Positions 1 through 10,617 of a DNA stretch of 64,000 nt are shown here, piece by piece (within the stretch, counting starts at the first letter, position 1; each line of letters opens with the position of its first letter). The stretch comes from Linanthus parryae (taxonomy: Eukaryota; Streptophyta; Magnoliopsida; Ericales; Polemoniaceae), in assembly GCA_023055425.1 (NCBI GenBank), contig JALGPY010000002.1, positions 137,511,927-137,575,926 of the forward strand. Direction: 5' to 3'. The translations under genes were made by a program, and so were the position numbers. The notes beneath the pieces were generated by a model, which had not been told where the DNA came from, did no database searches, and saw only the letters and a list, made by a program, of their open reading frames with translations.

Positions 1-782
1 ATCTAGGGCTTAGCTTTTGATTAATAAGAATTGTGTTGAAAATCCTGTAGGGAGAAGATCCTTGAGGTAGACACGTAGGTCCAAGTGGACTGATCTCTAT
101 AAATCCTGTGTCTCTTGCTTTTACATTTTCATTTGCATAATTGGTTTCTACAACAATCAAACTAGTATGTTTTCAAGGGTTTGAAACTCTTTTCAAGGCA
201 TTGAAAAAGACTTGACTGTTTCTTTACTTAAAACTGTATTTCATCTCAAAGGCTTGAAACTGTTTCCAAGGCCTTGAACTTTATTGCTCTTCACATAAAC
301 TTTTATCTTTGCAAGTTTTACAAAAAGTTGACGTACTCTATTCAACCCCCCTTCTAGAGTATCTGTGCTGGATTTCTACCTGCTTACTCCCCTTACAGGT
401 ACTTTGGGGGTATATTTGCACAATTTGAAAACAGTTGAGGCTTAGTTGCAGTTTAGGAAAAGCTATTATTTTTGTTTGGCATATGTAATCATTGCTATAT
501 GGGTTGTTACTTTAGTAAGTTATATTGCTATAAAATAGTTTTGTTGATCAAATGAATTAGTCTTTTTAGTCTAGAAACAAAAGCTTTTTGTCTTACAAGT
601 TTATAGATGTAAAGTTATATTTTATAATAATAAATGTAAGTTTATATAAATCGTATTCGGAATAAAAGCTGTATGTCACGTTAGTAAATTTTGGGGAATT
701 AATAAGGGGTGGTTTGCATTGCATATATGACTTTATTTGTGTATGTGTGTTAGTAACATGTTAATTAGAATATTGCTAAACT
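1..782. other. unassigned; possible copia LTR tail
   Basis: I see no coding sequence. Around 335-365 a stretch reads GTACTCTATTCAACCCCCC followed by TTCTAGAGTAT. From memory this C-run flanked by short inverted pieces resembles the end of SIRE/Maximus-type copia LTRs, but no PBS follows that I can recognise. From about 400 to 782 the sequence is AT-rich with nothing identifiable. Confidence 0.25.
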
Positions 783-1823
783 TGTAGGAAATGAATTCTC
801 ATACGAAGGGTACGTTGAGTACTACGACTTATTTGGAGTAGCGCTTTTTATTCAAAAGTAAATATGTCAGCCCTAGTGTGCCTAACGCCGTTTCGTGTCG
901 AATGATTTTCTTTCCTACTTGTCTCAAAATGAGTTTATGTGTTATGTGCTATTTGAACACTTCATTTCTACTTGTTGAAAAGTTGTACCAAAAATACCAC
1001 AAAATCTAATAATCGAAGATAACGTAAAGTGGAAGAGTTGTGCGGGGTTGTTTCATGGTTACTATTGACTTAGTCGTGCGGACTTCGGTCTCTCGTCCGA
1101 TTAATTTATTTAATACGGTTGCAATGCCCCGAATAGGTCCTTGTACTCACTCTTCCAGCCGCAAGAAGTCTGTAAGGGGGTGTCGACACTGAAGGTCTCG
1201 GATGCTTGCGAAGTGGTTGGTTCTTTTTCGCGTATCAACAAGTTAACAAACTGGTTTTTGGATTGGATGCTATTAATGAAAAATGGAATATCATGAGTTT
1301 TTGGAATCCCATGATTTGGGTAATGGATGTGATTTGGAGAATAAAGATGAACTTATAATCTCTCATCTTATTTTTATAAGGGTCAAAGTTTTTACTTCCA
1401 CTGTATTTTAGCTAAACTACAACAAATTACTTATCGTTTTGCAAATTACTTCATCATCATTTTACATGCTTGGGTGTTTATTTACTCAGTATTTCCGCTG
1501 ATTTTTGGAAACTGTGGTGTTTTCTTTTGTTTTCTGCACCACAGGTCTAGATGATGGGAGCATAGCTTAGCGGGGACGCAAATCATCACTTAGACGTTCA
1601 GTGGCTCACATTTGATTCCTTAGAACTAGTTTCTGTCTTAGTTGGATTTTATGCCCGTGTTTGAAGTGCAACAATTTAAATGGTAATAATAAGTTTTACT
1701 TTGAGGATTTATGGATGTTTGCTTGGCATCCACTGTTTAATTCTCCTTGTATCCGGGTTTCGTCTTGGGTACAGAGTTACACCCCCCAGGTTTCTGGCTT
1801 GGTCATTTTGGGGGGTGTTATAG
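783..1823 (+). repeat. decayed LTR relic, related to the Tekay-like LTR at 56.9-57.8 kb
   Basis: Blocks are shared in the same order with 56.9-57.8 kb: a TTTCGTGTCGAA block followed by TTGTCTCAAAATG, a run of AACGTAAAGTGGAA then GAGTT, the box CCGCAAGAAGTCT, GGTGTTTACTTAC-like sequence near 1470, and a GCAGGTCTA-like box near 1543. Similarity is clear to about 1620 and fades after that. The relic is diverged and has no matching internal region here. It stops where the copia fragment begins. Confidence 0.55.
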
Positions 1824-1931
1824 GAAGAGCAAGGTAGTTGGAAAGCCCAAGGAAGTTTCCTTGAAGCCTACTGGTGGAATTGCTAAGGGCCCATGTCACT
1901 ATTGCAGTCAGACTAGACACTGGAAGAGGAA
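1824..1931 (+). pseudogene. copia gag zinc-knuckle fragment, left half
   Basis: Frame +1 reads a basic stretch, then KPTGGIAKG and CHYCSQTRHWKRN. This matches the gag C-terminus and CCHC knuckle (C-x2-C-x4-H) of the Angela-type copies at 29.2 kb and 52.4 kb. The fourth ligand lies across the break; where the other copies have CPKY, the right half reads YPKY, so the final Cys is lost. The frame resumes in register at 21616 after the 19.7-kb Athila insertion. Only about 180 bp of copia sequence is present in all, so this was a fragment before the insertion. Confidence 0.85.
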
Positions 1932-3415
1932 TGACACGCTCCAACTACAAGTGCATAGTTGTCGGTGTAGTGATAATATTCCGGAAATCCGGGTTGTCGA
2001 ACCCAAGAGACTTCGTGTAAATTAACTACTAAGTTTGTTCTTCGTGTGGGCAAAGCGCGTTGAGTTGTGTGTTCTAGTTCTACTAATAATTAAAATAACA
2101 ATTATCTCAAATAATTCGAAGAATTATTTCAAGATTAACAAGCACGAATTGATGGATGTTTCTCAAAATTGATCAAGTTCAGGATATCTCTACGGATCAC
2201 TAGGTATTTCACACTACGTTGGATTTATGTTCTACGAACACGATGAGTTATTGTTCTAGTTAAACGAGCAATTTTATATTGAAGATGTCTCAACCAATAA
2301 CTATGCTCAAACTCTCATAACTGATTCCTCTAGCCTACTCAAGTTTAAGCACGCATTACGATATTGATTCTACTCTTTGTTCTTAGCTAACTAGCAAGAT
2401 TCCTCAACCCTAGATACGGCTAGTGTGTATTTCAAGATTCCGGGCAACGAATGTAGATTCCTCTATCATTCACAACCTATGACAATCCTATTAATACGTC
2501 TACTAATAGAAAAGATAGATGAAAGGTGTAAAATACACATTACTAGATAAAACCTCATCAATTAAGCTTGAAAGCATGCAAGCAAATCCATAAATCACAA
2601 TACGTAGTGATCAAACCCTAGTTTCCTACGAGATATCCCGAAATAAGCGTTTAGCTACGCATAAACATGTTCAACATACAAAGTTTCATGATCCAATATC
2701 AAAAACTAGAGAAGAAACGAAGATTAGAAGCCAAACGGATGATCCAAGCTCTCCAACCTAGCTCCAAGCTCTCCAAGCACGTCTCTCCAAGTTATTTCTT
2801 GATCCTAATCACGTTCCCCAATGTTTCCTAAGTGTCCCGCGGCTCAAACGTCTCAAAACTATGCCAAAATAGCAAATTTGCCCAAAAAATGCGATCCTGG
2901 CAGCAGAGATAATCGTACGATTACCTTGATGTAATCGTACGATTACTTGCTGCGTTTTACTTCTGCGTTTGCATCGTGCATTTACTTGCTGCGTTTACTT
3001 GCTGAATGAGATTTTGGCTAAAGGGGTAATCGTACGATTACCTCCATGTAATCGTACGATTACTTCTGGGCAACCACCATCAAAACTCCATCTTCTTGCT
3101 CTTTTTCCCGTCGTCTTCACTTCCCGAGCATTCCTTTGAGCCTCCAACTTTTCCGAAGTTCACTTTTGCTCCAATGTCACGTCCCGAGCTCTCGGTTTCT
3201 GAAAACCACAACACGAGAAACATACCGGAAGATCAAACGTGATAAAATATAGTCAAAATTAACGCAAAAAGTGCCCGGACTCAACATTTACATAGAAAGA
3301 CTCAACATGCTCCAATTTTAGCAAGAAATGGTCCAAAATCCATCAAAACGCATCGGAATGCACGCCGAACGGTAAGGAAACATAGACGAATATAACTCCA
3401 AATATGGAGTTATAA
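1932..3415 (-). repeat. Athila-1 3' LTR (copy A)
   Basis: This copy is 1,484 bp, the same length as the LTR at 20132-21615. In coding orientation the first dinucleotide is TT instead of TG (a point change at 3414), and it ends GGAGCGTGTCA. It carries two pairs of the palindrome GTAATCGTACGATTAC at 2909, 2931, 3026 and 3048 (the first has one mismatch). Confidence 0.92.
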
Positions 3416-3432
3416 ACTATCCCCACACTTAC
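3416..3432 (-). other. polypurine tract of Athila-1
   Basis: On the minus strand the tract reads GTAAGTGTGGGGATAGT and abuts the 3' LTR. It would prime plus-strand DNA synthesis. Confidence 0.8.
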
Positions 3433-5304
3433 CCGTTGCGTATCCCGAGCAACAATCCAAATCACAAACTATCAAAAATCATCCGAACCTTCCTCTTCTC
3501 ATCTCACCTCTCGAGTCAACTATTCCAACCAAGACCATTGCATACTTTTCAACTTACCAATTGCATACTAACCTCAATTAGCCGACTAAATACACATAAC
3601 GACTCAATACAAGAGTCAACGATGCAACAATATGATGCAATGCAATTATATGACTCGATCTTAACTAAACACGAATATATACACAAAATATCTTTTTAGG
3701 CGAGATCGGGCAATCTCAATTATCTTAAACTGGTTCTCATGGAGTGATGAAGAATTTAGGAACGAGGTATGAATTGCAACTAAACTCGACAACAAGAATT
3801 TCCCTTAGTTAGTATAGAAAGCCTAGCTTTACTAAGTGTAAGAATAACCTACCTCTTCGCGTGTGCCGATAAATAAAAGGCTACGCTAGGCTAAGCCACA
3901 TTCAAGGTCCGAGCTCCTATTCCGCTAACGGGTTAGAATGTAGAGGCTTAGGGACAAAAGGATAATCATGTAGTAACAAGTCCTAAGCGTCACATTCTCA
4001 CGTTAAAACCCACATCTCACATACCCTCACCATGATGATAGGAACCGCAACCCGAAACTCACCATCTCCGGCCCTCGATCCCCTCAAACCCCGGTACAAT
4101 AACGATTTCCGTGGCCACCGTCGTGAAACATGCATAAAATGAACATCGCCGTCAATGAAATAGTCGCTTCCACCACTCGGTCTTCACTAAGCTCAAACTT
4201 TATTCCTTTATTTCATCTCTCCTTTTTTTTCTCTCTTTTTTTTTTTCATTTTTTTTCTGTTTTTTTTTGTTCTTTTTTTTTTCAAATTCTCTCAATATCC
4301 AAAAACACAACTTCTACAATGTATATCTCGAGTGGTCTTCCAAGTGTCAAGCCAAACAAAAACGTTAAGGGGAGGAAGTAAACAATCAATGAATATATAT
4401 CACAAGTAAAATCCATCTCCCTCCTAACTCAATGAAATACACGGTGCCACCAAACAAAGCCGCAAACAAATCCAAGTACATGTATGGGGATGGAGTCGTC
4501 AAAAGCTCAATCTCAATGTCCGTAGTCAAAATTCGACATCCCCACACTAGAATATACCCATGTCCCCTCTCAAGTAATCAAAACAATGTAAGTCTCGTGC
4601 TTAATCCAACCGATCCTCCTACACCAAGATGATGAAAAGAAACGATCCCTCGCACGATCCACCAATAAAATCACCCAACCCAATTTGTGCGTATTAGATG
4701 TCACGCACTCACGACTCTCCACAACTGTGTCCATGATGTAACGAAATGGAACACCGCCACACCTAAGTGTGCAAGCCTACTCACTCACCCTCGCATCCCC
4801 TCGCAAATATCAAATGAAGTATAAGCGATCATGTAGGTCTCACATAAGTATATCATGAAGTACTCCCTCATCGAACCCCCTCAACTACGACCCCCTCGTG
4901 ACGCACTAAAATGGTGATTCTAAACAACCTGTGATGAAGGCCAAGAATCGTCACCCTAGGTCAAAAGGTTATCAAAGAATCCAAGGTTCAAAGTCGGGTT
5001 TCCAAATTCAAGCTTCTTTTGATTTCCCTTTCTCAATTTTCAATTTTGTTTTCATATATATAATTCCTACTCTATATGCATGGGCCGACTCGAAAGAAGA
5101 CTCGAAACTGACTCAACTCGGGTAGGTGGACTCAATTAAACAAAACGTGCAAACAAACTATACTAATATGCAAACATCAACTACTCACAATACGACACAC
5201 ACAATATATATAAATACGACATGGACTACAAATACTAACTCACAATACGACACAACCAACCTATATGTAACTGGTGAATGCAGACACGGACTTGGCTAAT
5301 AAAG
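3433..5304 (-). other. Athila-1 3' noncoding region
   Basis: No credible ORF is present. A T-rich tract lies at 4210-4283. Blocks on the minus strand match the plus strand of the Athila relative in the same order: 4690-4800 with 37560-37680, 4020-4140 with 38040-38180, and 3690-3725 (a GATTGCCC-type box) with about 38440. Conservation of order in two diverged elements suggests a functional untranslated region rather than decayed coding sequence. Confidence 0.7.
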
Positions 5305-5310
5305 GCTGAG

Positions 5311-5348
5311 AAACCCCCCACACTTGAACGCGTCGTTGTCCTCAACGA
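5311..5348 (-). promoter_or_regulatory. AGGA-loop hairpin plus internal polypurine-like tract
   Basis: On the minus strand TCGTTG-AGGA-CAACGA forms a 6-bp stem with a 4-nt loop (5333-5348). It is followed by AAGTGTGGGGGGTTT (5311-5325), which resembles the true polypurine tract. The same pair occurs at 36796-36835 in the Athila relative. A second, internal plus-strand primer is one possible role (inference). Confidence 0.6.
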
Positions 5349-5400
5349 ATGCATAGGTCAAGCGAAAAGACTCAGCATTCAAATGCAGGGGGTGGTAAGT

Positions 5401-6953
5401 CTACTCGGACGAATCCTCGTCGTCCTGGTCCTGGTCTCCAGAATAGGCATCCGAATGGTACTCGTAAGCACCAGGGTAAGTCTCTTGGCCACTAGGCCAC
5501 TGGTCTCTCGGAAATCCCACATGAGTGGCCAAGGCCTCGAGCCACTGGTCCTGACGGTGCTGATGCAGACTCACCTGGCGTATTCCCTGTCCTAAGTTAC
5601 GCATGCTACTGAGATGATGCTCAAACTGCCTAGCACTCATGTCAGCAACATAGTCACGGGACCGACCCTGGGATGTGAGGGTCATTGTCCTGGTCAATCT
5701 CAACTCGGCCATTAAGTCTGCTAAGCTCACACTCGGCTGGCCAGGGTCAATGACAGGTGGAGGTACAGGCTGAGGTGGAACGGGAGGAGTAGGAGCTAGA
5801 GGAGTAGGAGCTGGAGGAGTAGGAGCTGCACGCGAGGAAGAGGCTCTTTTCTTAGCCTTTCCTTTAGGAGGTCTAGAACTAGTCCCCGCCTCCATCACAA
5901 CTACATCTTTCAACGGGTCCGGGATTTTGTCAAAGTGTCTCGGAGCCTTGGGTATGAGGTCTCGCTCATCCTTAGGCACGCTTGCCCCGCAATCCTTAGC
6001 TAGGTGCATGAGTAAGAACCTATGGCCCGCAGCTTCCTATTTTTCGATTCAAACCTTTCGTGCAAATACAGGAAGATCCGCCTAGGAATGTCTATCCGAT
6101 GCCCCCTGGATAGACAAAGAGCCATGAGACACACCTCAAAGTCAACACAATTTGGAGCCGAAACTCCCAACACCCATGACTCCAAAATCTCAATGAGCCA
6201 CCTTGGTTTAGGCAGCAAGTATCCGACTGGGATCTTCCAATGTATGATATTGGTTTTAGACCTATCCCAGTCGGCTCTTGGCACTCCCGCAAAATAAAAA
6301 GCCGACACCTCATTAATGAGCGTCTGCTGGTCTTTCTGCAGATAAATCTTAAATTGACAGGGCTCTGTCAACGGGGGCCACCGAAGTGCTGCGGCGATGC
6401 GCTCAGAAGACAAAACTAGCCAGTGCCGACGACAATAAATCACACGAGGGTCATTGAGCCTAGACGTCTCACCCTCATAGGTGTGGTTCGTATTCGCATA
6501 AATCTCACGACTCAATGCAGAACTGGCTTTCTCTTTCACTAACCTCATCCACCCCGCAAAGTTCTCGGTCTTCGCGAACTTTTGTAGGTCCTCAGGCACT
6601 CCCTCAAGTGGAAATATTCTGTCGGCCTGGACACCTCTATTAATCCTAGGGTTCCCTGTGTAAAAACCCTGGGCATTCGCCGAAATAAACCTATAGTCAC
6701 AAAAGATCCCGCCCCTATCGATTTCCAGCTTTTTGTCATCCGGCATATCACTACGACCCTTTCGAATTGGGGGCAAGTGGGATGGAACGGGTGTATGAAA
6801 AACCCTAAGGTCAGGGGATAACGGGATGACCAATTGGGAACCCGGGTTACCACCATCAGACTCAGACTCACTCTCAAGTTCTGCCACCACACTCGCCCCG
6901 GGTAATGTATAGTCTGGATCCTCATCACGACTTGTTCTAGCACGTTTGCTCAT
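5401..6953 (-). pseudogene. Athila-1 ORF in the env-like position (frameshifted)
   Basis: An ATG at 6953 (MSKRART) opens about 317 codons ending at 6000. A second frame continues from about 6009 to 5401, so the original protein was about 500 residues with one single-base frameshift near 6020-6040, close to an A-run. The N-terminus is basic then acidic (residues 1-50). The middle (about 70-300) is a globular Trp/Arg-rich region that from memory resembles the 'putative plant transposon protein' domain seen downstream of Athila pol. The second part has a basic KGKAKKRASSSR stretch, a proline repeat (APTPPAPTPLAPTPP) and an acidic tail. I see no signal peptide or membrane span, so a true envelope glycoprotein is not supported. 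Confidence 0.65.
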
Positions 6954-7780
6954 TTTGACCAAATTCAAGTATAACAAGTAAAGCAATTAACGTGACAGAA
7001 TTCAATGAAGTGCACAGTGACAAGAAGTGTAACAGATATTAAGCACGTAAGCAAGTAAGCACGTAATCCTACGACTCTAAGCAATCGCCCCCAAGCAAGC
7101 TACTAAGCGCAACAAAAATTAAAATGGGCTTTTACTCAATCGTGCCTAAGACTCGAGTATTGAAATTGCTAGTTTTAGAGTGTACCTACGTGCCCGGAGC
7201 AAGTCTTACGGGCACAAAATTGCAGAATTTCGACAAACCGGGCTGTTTTCGTGTCGCCGAAAATTATCTTCCAAATTTTGCAATCAATGTGTGCCTTTTT
7301 CTCCTTGCGATGTCCTCTACAAACTTTCCTTCTTCGCCAACTCTTGAATCTCAACCCAAAGCACCCAATTTCAGATTTGTTCCAAGAACCCAAGATTCTT
7401 CAATCCTCAAAATCTTCAACCAAGCAGCCCAATCGAAGAGCTTCAACCACGGTATCTCTCTCTCTTTCCCTCCGGTGATGTGCTGAGCCGACGAAGGTGA
7501 GGTGAAGAGGCGGAGAAAAGCGTAGGTGGTGGTGGTCGTGGGTGCTGTGGTGGTCGGATGTCGGCGCTGTGATGGTCGGAGGGTGGAGAGATGGGAGCGG
7601 GAGATGGCGGTGATGACTGTGTGATTTCGGCGGCGGTAGGGATGGACGTGGTGGTGGCTGGAGATGGTGGTCGTGGGGGGGGGGGGTCGACAGAGGGAAG
7701 AAGAAGGAGAAGACGACGGGGAGGGTTGGAAATAATAGAGAAAAAAAATTTTGTTTGAACCCGCTTGTCTGACCTTGCAG
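6954..7780 (-). other. leader-like noncoding stretch between palindrome array and env-position ORF
   Basis: On the minus strand this begins CCACCACC-rich (7480-7730, with a C-run at 7678-7686) and becomes mixed sequence towards the ATG at 6953. Short ORFs on both strands look fortuitous. The matching stretch of the Athila relative is 36190-36790. It may be the 5' leader of a subgenomic message for the downstream ORF (inference). Confidence 0.4.
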
Positions 7781-7782
7781 AA

Positions 7783-8099
7783 GTAATCGTGCGATTACTT
7801 TTAAGTAATCGTACGATTACTTGAAAGTAATCGTGCGATTACTTCGCACGACTGGTCAGTGAGTTCTCCTCAAAGTTCAACCCCAAAAAAAAATTCTAAG
7901 TCTGAAGTAATCGTACGATTACTTCTAAGTGATCGTGCGATTACTTTAAAGTAATCGTGCGGTTACTTTTAAGTAATCGTGCGATCACATTGTACGATTA
8001 CCTCGTACGACTGATCAGAAGCTTTTCTCAACATACACCCAAAAAAATTTCTAAGGCAAAAGTAAACGTACGATTACCTCAAGGTAATCGTACGATTAC
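7783..8099. repeat. phased palindrome array, GTAATCGTRCGATTAC
   Basis: Nine 16-bp palindromes (exact or with 1-2 changes) start at 7783, 7805, 7827, then 7907, 7929, 7951, 7973, then 8062 and 8084. Inside each cluster the starts are exactly 22 bp apart. A tenth, half-degenerate site ends at 8001. Most are extended to AAGTAATCGTRCGATTACTT (20 bp). Clusters are separated by diverged copies of a spacer containing ACTGGTCAG/ACTGATCAG and CCCAAAAAAA. The same palindrome occurs in all four LTRs. Confidence 0.95.
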
Positions 8100-8329
8100 T
8101 TTTGTGCAGGGGAAAAGTTTTTATTAGCCAAAATATAACCTTTACCTCGTATTTTGATCCCGAACTCCGATGAGTGTGATTTTTGCACCTTTTGATCCCT
8201 TTTTCGACGTATGTCTTGCTCACATAAATAACGCCCCGTTTCCGAATCGTTTTCCCGACTTTCCTCAATTATCGCCCAATTACGCGAAAAGTATCCAAAA
8301 TGTGCCAAATTCGTCGCTTTCTTCAAAAT

Positions 8330-9062
8330 ATTGCAATCACCTTCATCAAGATGGGGAGTGCGGGATCTCTGCTCATTTAGAAAAATTCACAAAGTCTGGG
8401 GAACCTTTCATTCTTCAATTTCGCGCTTCCAAAGGCTCAGTTTGCATTTCCGGATGCTTTTTTGGCGCCTGTTTGCATCCTTTTTCGTCTTTAATGCTCG
8501 TTTCTTTGCTTTGTCATGGATCTCCTCGACCTCGAGACTCCATTTATGTTATAAAAGATTCCCAATGTCTGGGGAACCCTTTATTCTTCAATTTGATCAT
8601 TCCAAAGACCCGTTTGGCAATTCCGGATGCTTTTTGGCGCCTTTTCACTTTCTCAACATCCTTTTTGGCATAACTTCTTCGTCCGGACTCCTATATACGC
8701 GATCCACCTATCCACAGAAAGCTCTCGACCACCCCCAGACTATGGAACTGTTCAAATCAGCTCACATTCCTGTCTTCAAAAATTTACCTCGTAATTCGTG
8801 CCATTGTGCCAGCTTTCCCAATTTCTTTACGTCTTATTTGCGTATATCAAGAAGGGGAGTCCGGGAACTTGATCTTCCCCAGGTGCATGTGTTGAATAAG
8901 TGTAGGATTGGCGTCAATCCTCTATTTCTTCATTCCGGGTCCCGATACGCGTTTTGGTCTGCTCTTTCTCGTTTTTCGTGCAATTCTTCACTTGCGCATC
9001 AAGAAGGGGGATCCGGAATAGGCCTTCCACCTAGATTTCCTGCACATACTCATTGGAAATAT
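8330..9062 (-). repeat. degenerate direct repeats downstream of Athila-1 pol
   Basis: Two imperfect copies of an 80-bp segment (GTCTGGGGAACC...CCGGATGC...GGCGCC) lie at about 8397-8475 and 8566-8645. A second motif, on the minus strand CTCCCCTTCTTGAT or close to it, recurs near 8347, 8849 and 9001. The copy near 9001 continues into a GCACGAAAAACGAG-like box also found at 35620-35670 in the Athila relative. Long plus-strand frames here (8170-9065) follow the repeat and match no known protein. Confidence 0.6.
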
Positions 9063-9150
9063 TAAACCCACTCTCTCGCACCTCTCAAATAATTAGAACA
9101 AAATAAAATAACAAGACAGTATTGAAATCTACACTATGCAGGAAATAGGT

Positions 9151-9216
9151 TGGGTTGCCTCCCAACAAGCGCTTTGTAATTTAAGGTCGACGACCCGACC
9201 CAGTTACCTCAAATGA
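9151..9216 (-). promoter_or_regulatory. conserved post-pol block (GAGGTAAC...GCGCTT...GGGAGGCAACCC)
   Basis: It lies just after the integrase stop. Minus-strand landmarks are GAGGTAACTGGGTCGGG, GTCGACCTTAAATTACAA, GCGCTTGTTGGGAGGCAACCC. The Athila relative has almost the same block at 35437-35495, right after its only ORF. From memory a GCGCTT...GGGAGGCAACCC box follows pol in many plant Athila elements; its role is not known to me. A splice acceptor or RNA structure for downstream expression is possible. Confidence 0.75.
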
Positions 9217-9218
9217 GA

Positions 9219-10617
9219 TCAGATATCGGGAACTGATTTGAGGCTCTCAATCACCCCAATGAAATTCCCATCCACGTACGGCTTTGCTCGCTGTCCATTT
9301 ACCTTGAACCTGTTCCCATTCTCAGCTTCTACCTCGAGCGATCCCCATGGGTAAACCTCTGTAATTGTAAATGGACCACTCCACCTTGACTTCAGCTTGC
9401 CCGGAAACAATTTCAGTCATGCGTTGAATATCAATACCTTATGGCCCACTCTGAAATCTCGTGGAATGATACGCTTGTCATGCCATTGCTTGGTTCTCTC
9501 TTTGTAGATCTTGGCACTTTGATATGCCATTAACCTGTGTTCTTCTAACTCAAGCAATGCCTGCTTCCTTTGCTCACCAAAGAGCTTAGCATCCAAATTT
9601 ACTTTCTTTAGTGCCCAAAACGATTTGTGCTCAAGTTCCACCGGAAGATGGCACGATTTCCCGAAAACGAGCTGGTAGGGAGACATTCCCAAGGGAGTCT
9701 TATATGCAGTCCGGTATGCCCATAAACTATCATCCAAGTGTAGAGCCCAGTCTTTGCGTCCTGGATTGACAGTTTTCTCTAGAATCCCCTTTATCTCTCG
9801 GTTAGACACTTCAGCTTGTCCATTGGATTGTGGATGATAGGCCAATGAGATCTTGTGTGTCTTTACCCCATACTTGCTCAAGGTATTGGCAAAGACCTTG
9901 TTCACAAAGTGTGATCCCTCATCGCTAATAATGGCTTTAGGCGTTCCAAACCTTGTGAATATATTCTTGCGCAAGAATCTCTCAACTGTAGCACTATCAT
10001 TCTTTGGACACGCCAGAGCTTCGACCCACTTGGTCACATAATCAACAGCTAAAAGGATATAGAGATTACCAAGTGAATATGGGAAGGGGCCCATAAAGTC
10101 TATGCCCCATACGTAAATGGCTCCACCTCCAACACGAAATTTTGAGGCATCTCATTCCGGTTGGAAATATTGCCGGTTCTCTGACACCGGTCACATTGCT
10201 GTACAAAGAGATGGGCATCTTTATGCAATGTAGGTCAAAAGAAACCGCTCTGAAGTACCTTAGCAATTGTGCGTGATTTGCTGAAATGTCCCCCGCAATT
10301 CAACTCGTGGCAGTGTCTAAGGATCTCTAACGTGTCCGGCTCTGCAACACACCTCCGCAATACATTATCTGCTCCCAGCTTGAACAGATAAGGATCATCC
10401 CAGAAGTATTGTCGCGCGTCTGCAAAGAATTTCTTCCTCTGGTGGTAACTCATGTCCTTGGGTACAATGTTTAGTGCCTTGAAATTTGCCAAGTCAGCAA
10501 ACCAAGGTACAGCTGCAACTACAACCATAAGCTGCTCATCTGGAAAATCCTCTCGAATAGGCAAATCTTCCTGCTTATCGTTCTCCAGTCTTTACAAATG
10601 GTCCGCAACCACATTCT
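9219..10617 (-). pseudogene. Athila-1 integrase (broken)
   Basis: Integrase inserts the cDNA into the genome. In coding order: an HHCC zinc-binding N-terminus (HCHELNCGGH at about 10310, CDRCQR at about 10190), a catalytic core in 10094-9417 with the DDE residues in [16 protein letters not shown] and NREIKGILE, and a C-terminal stretch FPGKLKSRWSGPF at 9219-9410. Lesions: a frameshift just after the RNase H end (near 10618), an in-frame TAA near 10598, a stop at the end of the N-terminal piece plus frame changes at 10070-10240, and a TGA at about 9415 where relatives have Arg (a CGA-to-TGA type change). The core itself is open and well preserved. Confidence 0.9.

Noticed and set aside
4130..4381. 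Phe/Ser-rich 83-codon frame
   Set aside because: Produced by T-runs in the noncoding 3' region.
7783..8099. CRISPR-like or iteron-like repeat array
   Set aside because: The host is a plant and spacers are only 6 bp and not unique; kept as a phased palindrome array instead.
8170..9065. Two long overlapping plus-strand frames (167 and 244 codons)
   Set aside because: They lie antisense in the Athila-1 3' region, over direct repeats, with no start context or known domain. Their length follows from the repeats.
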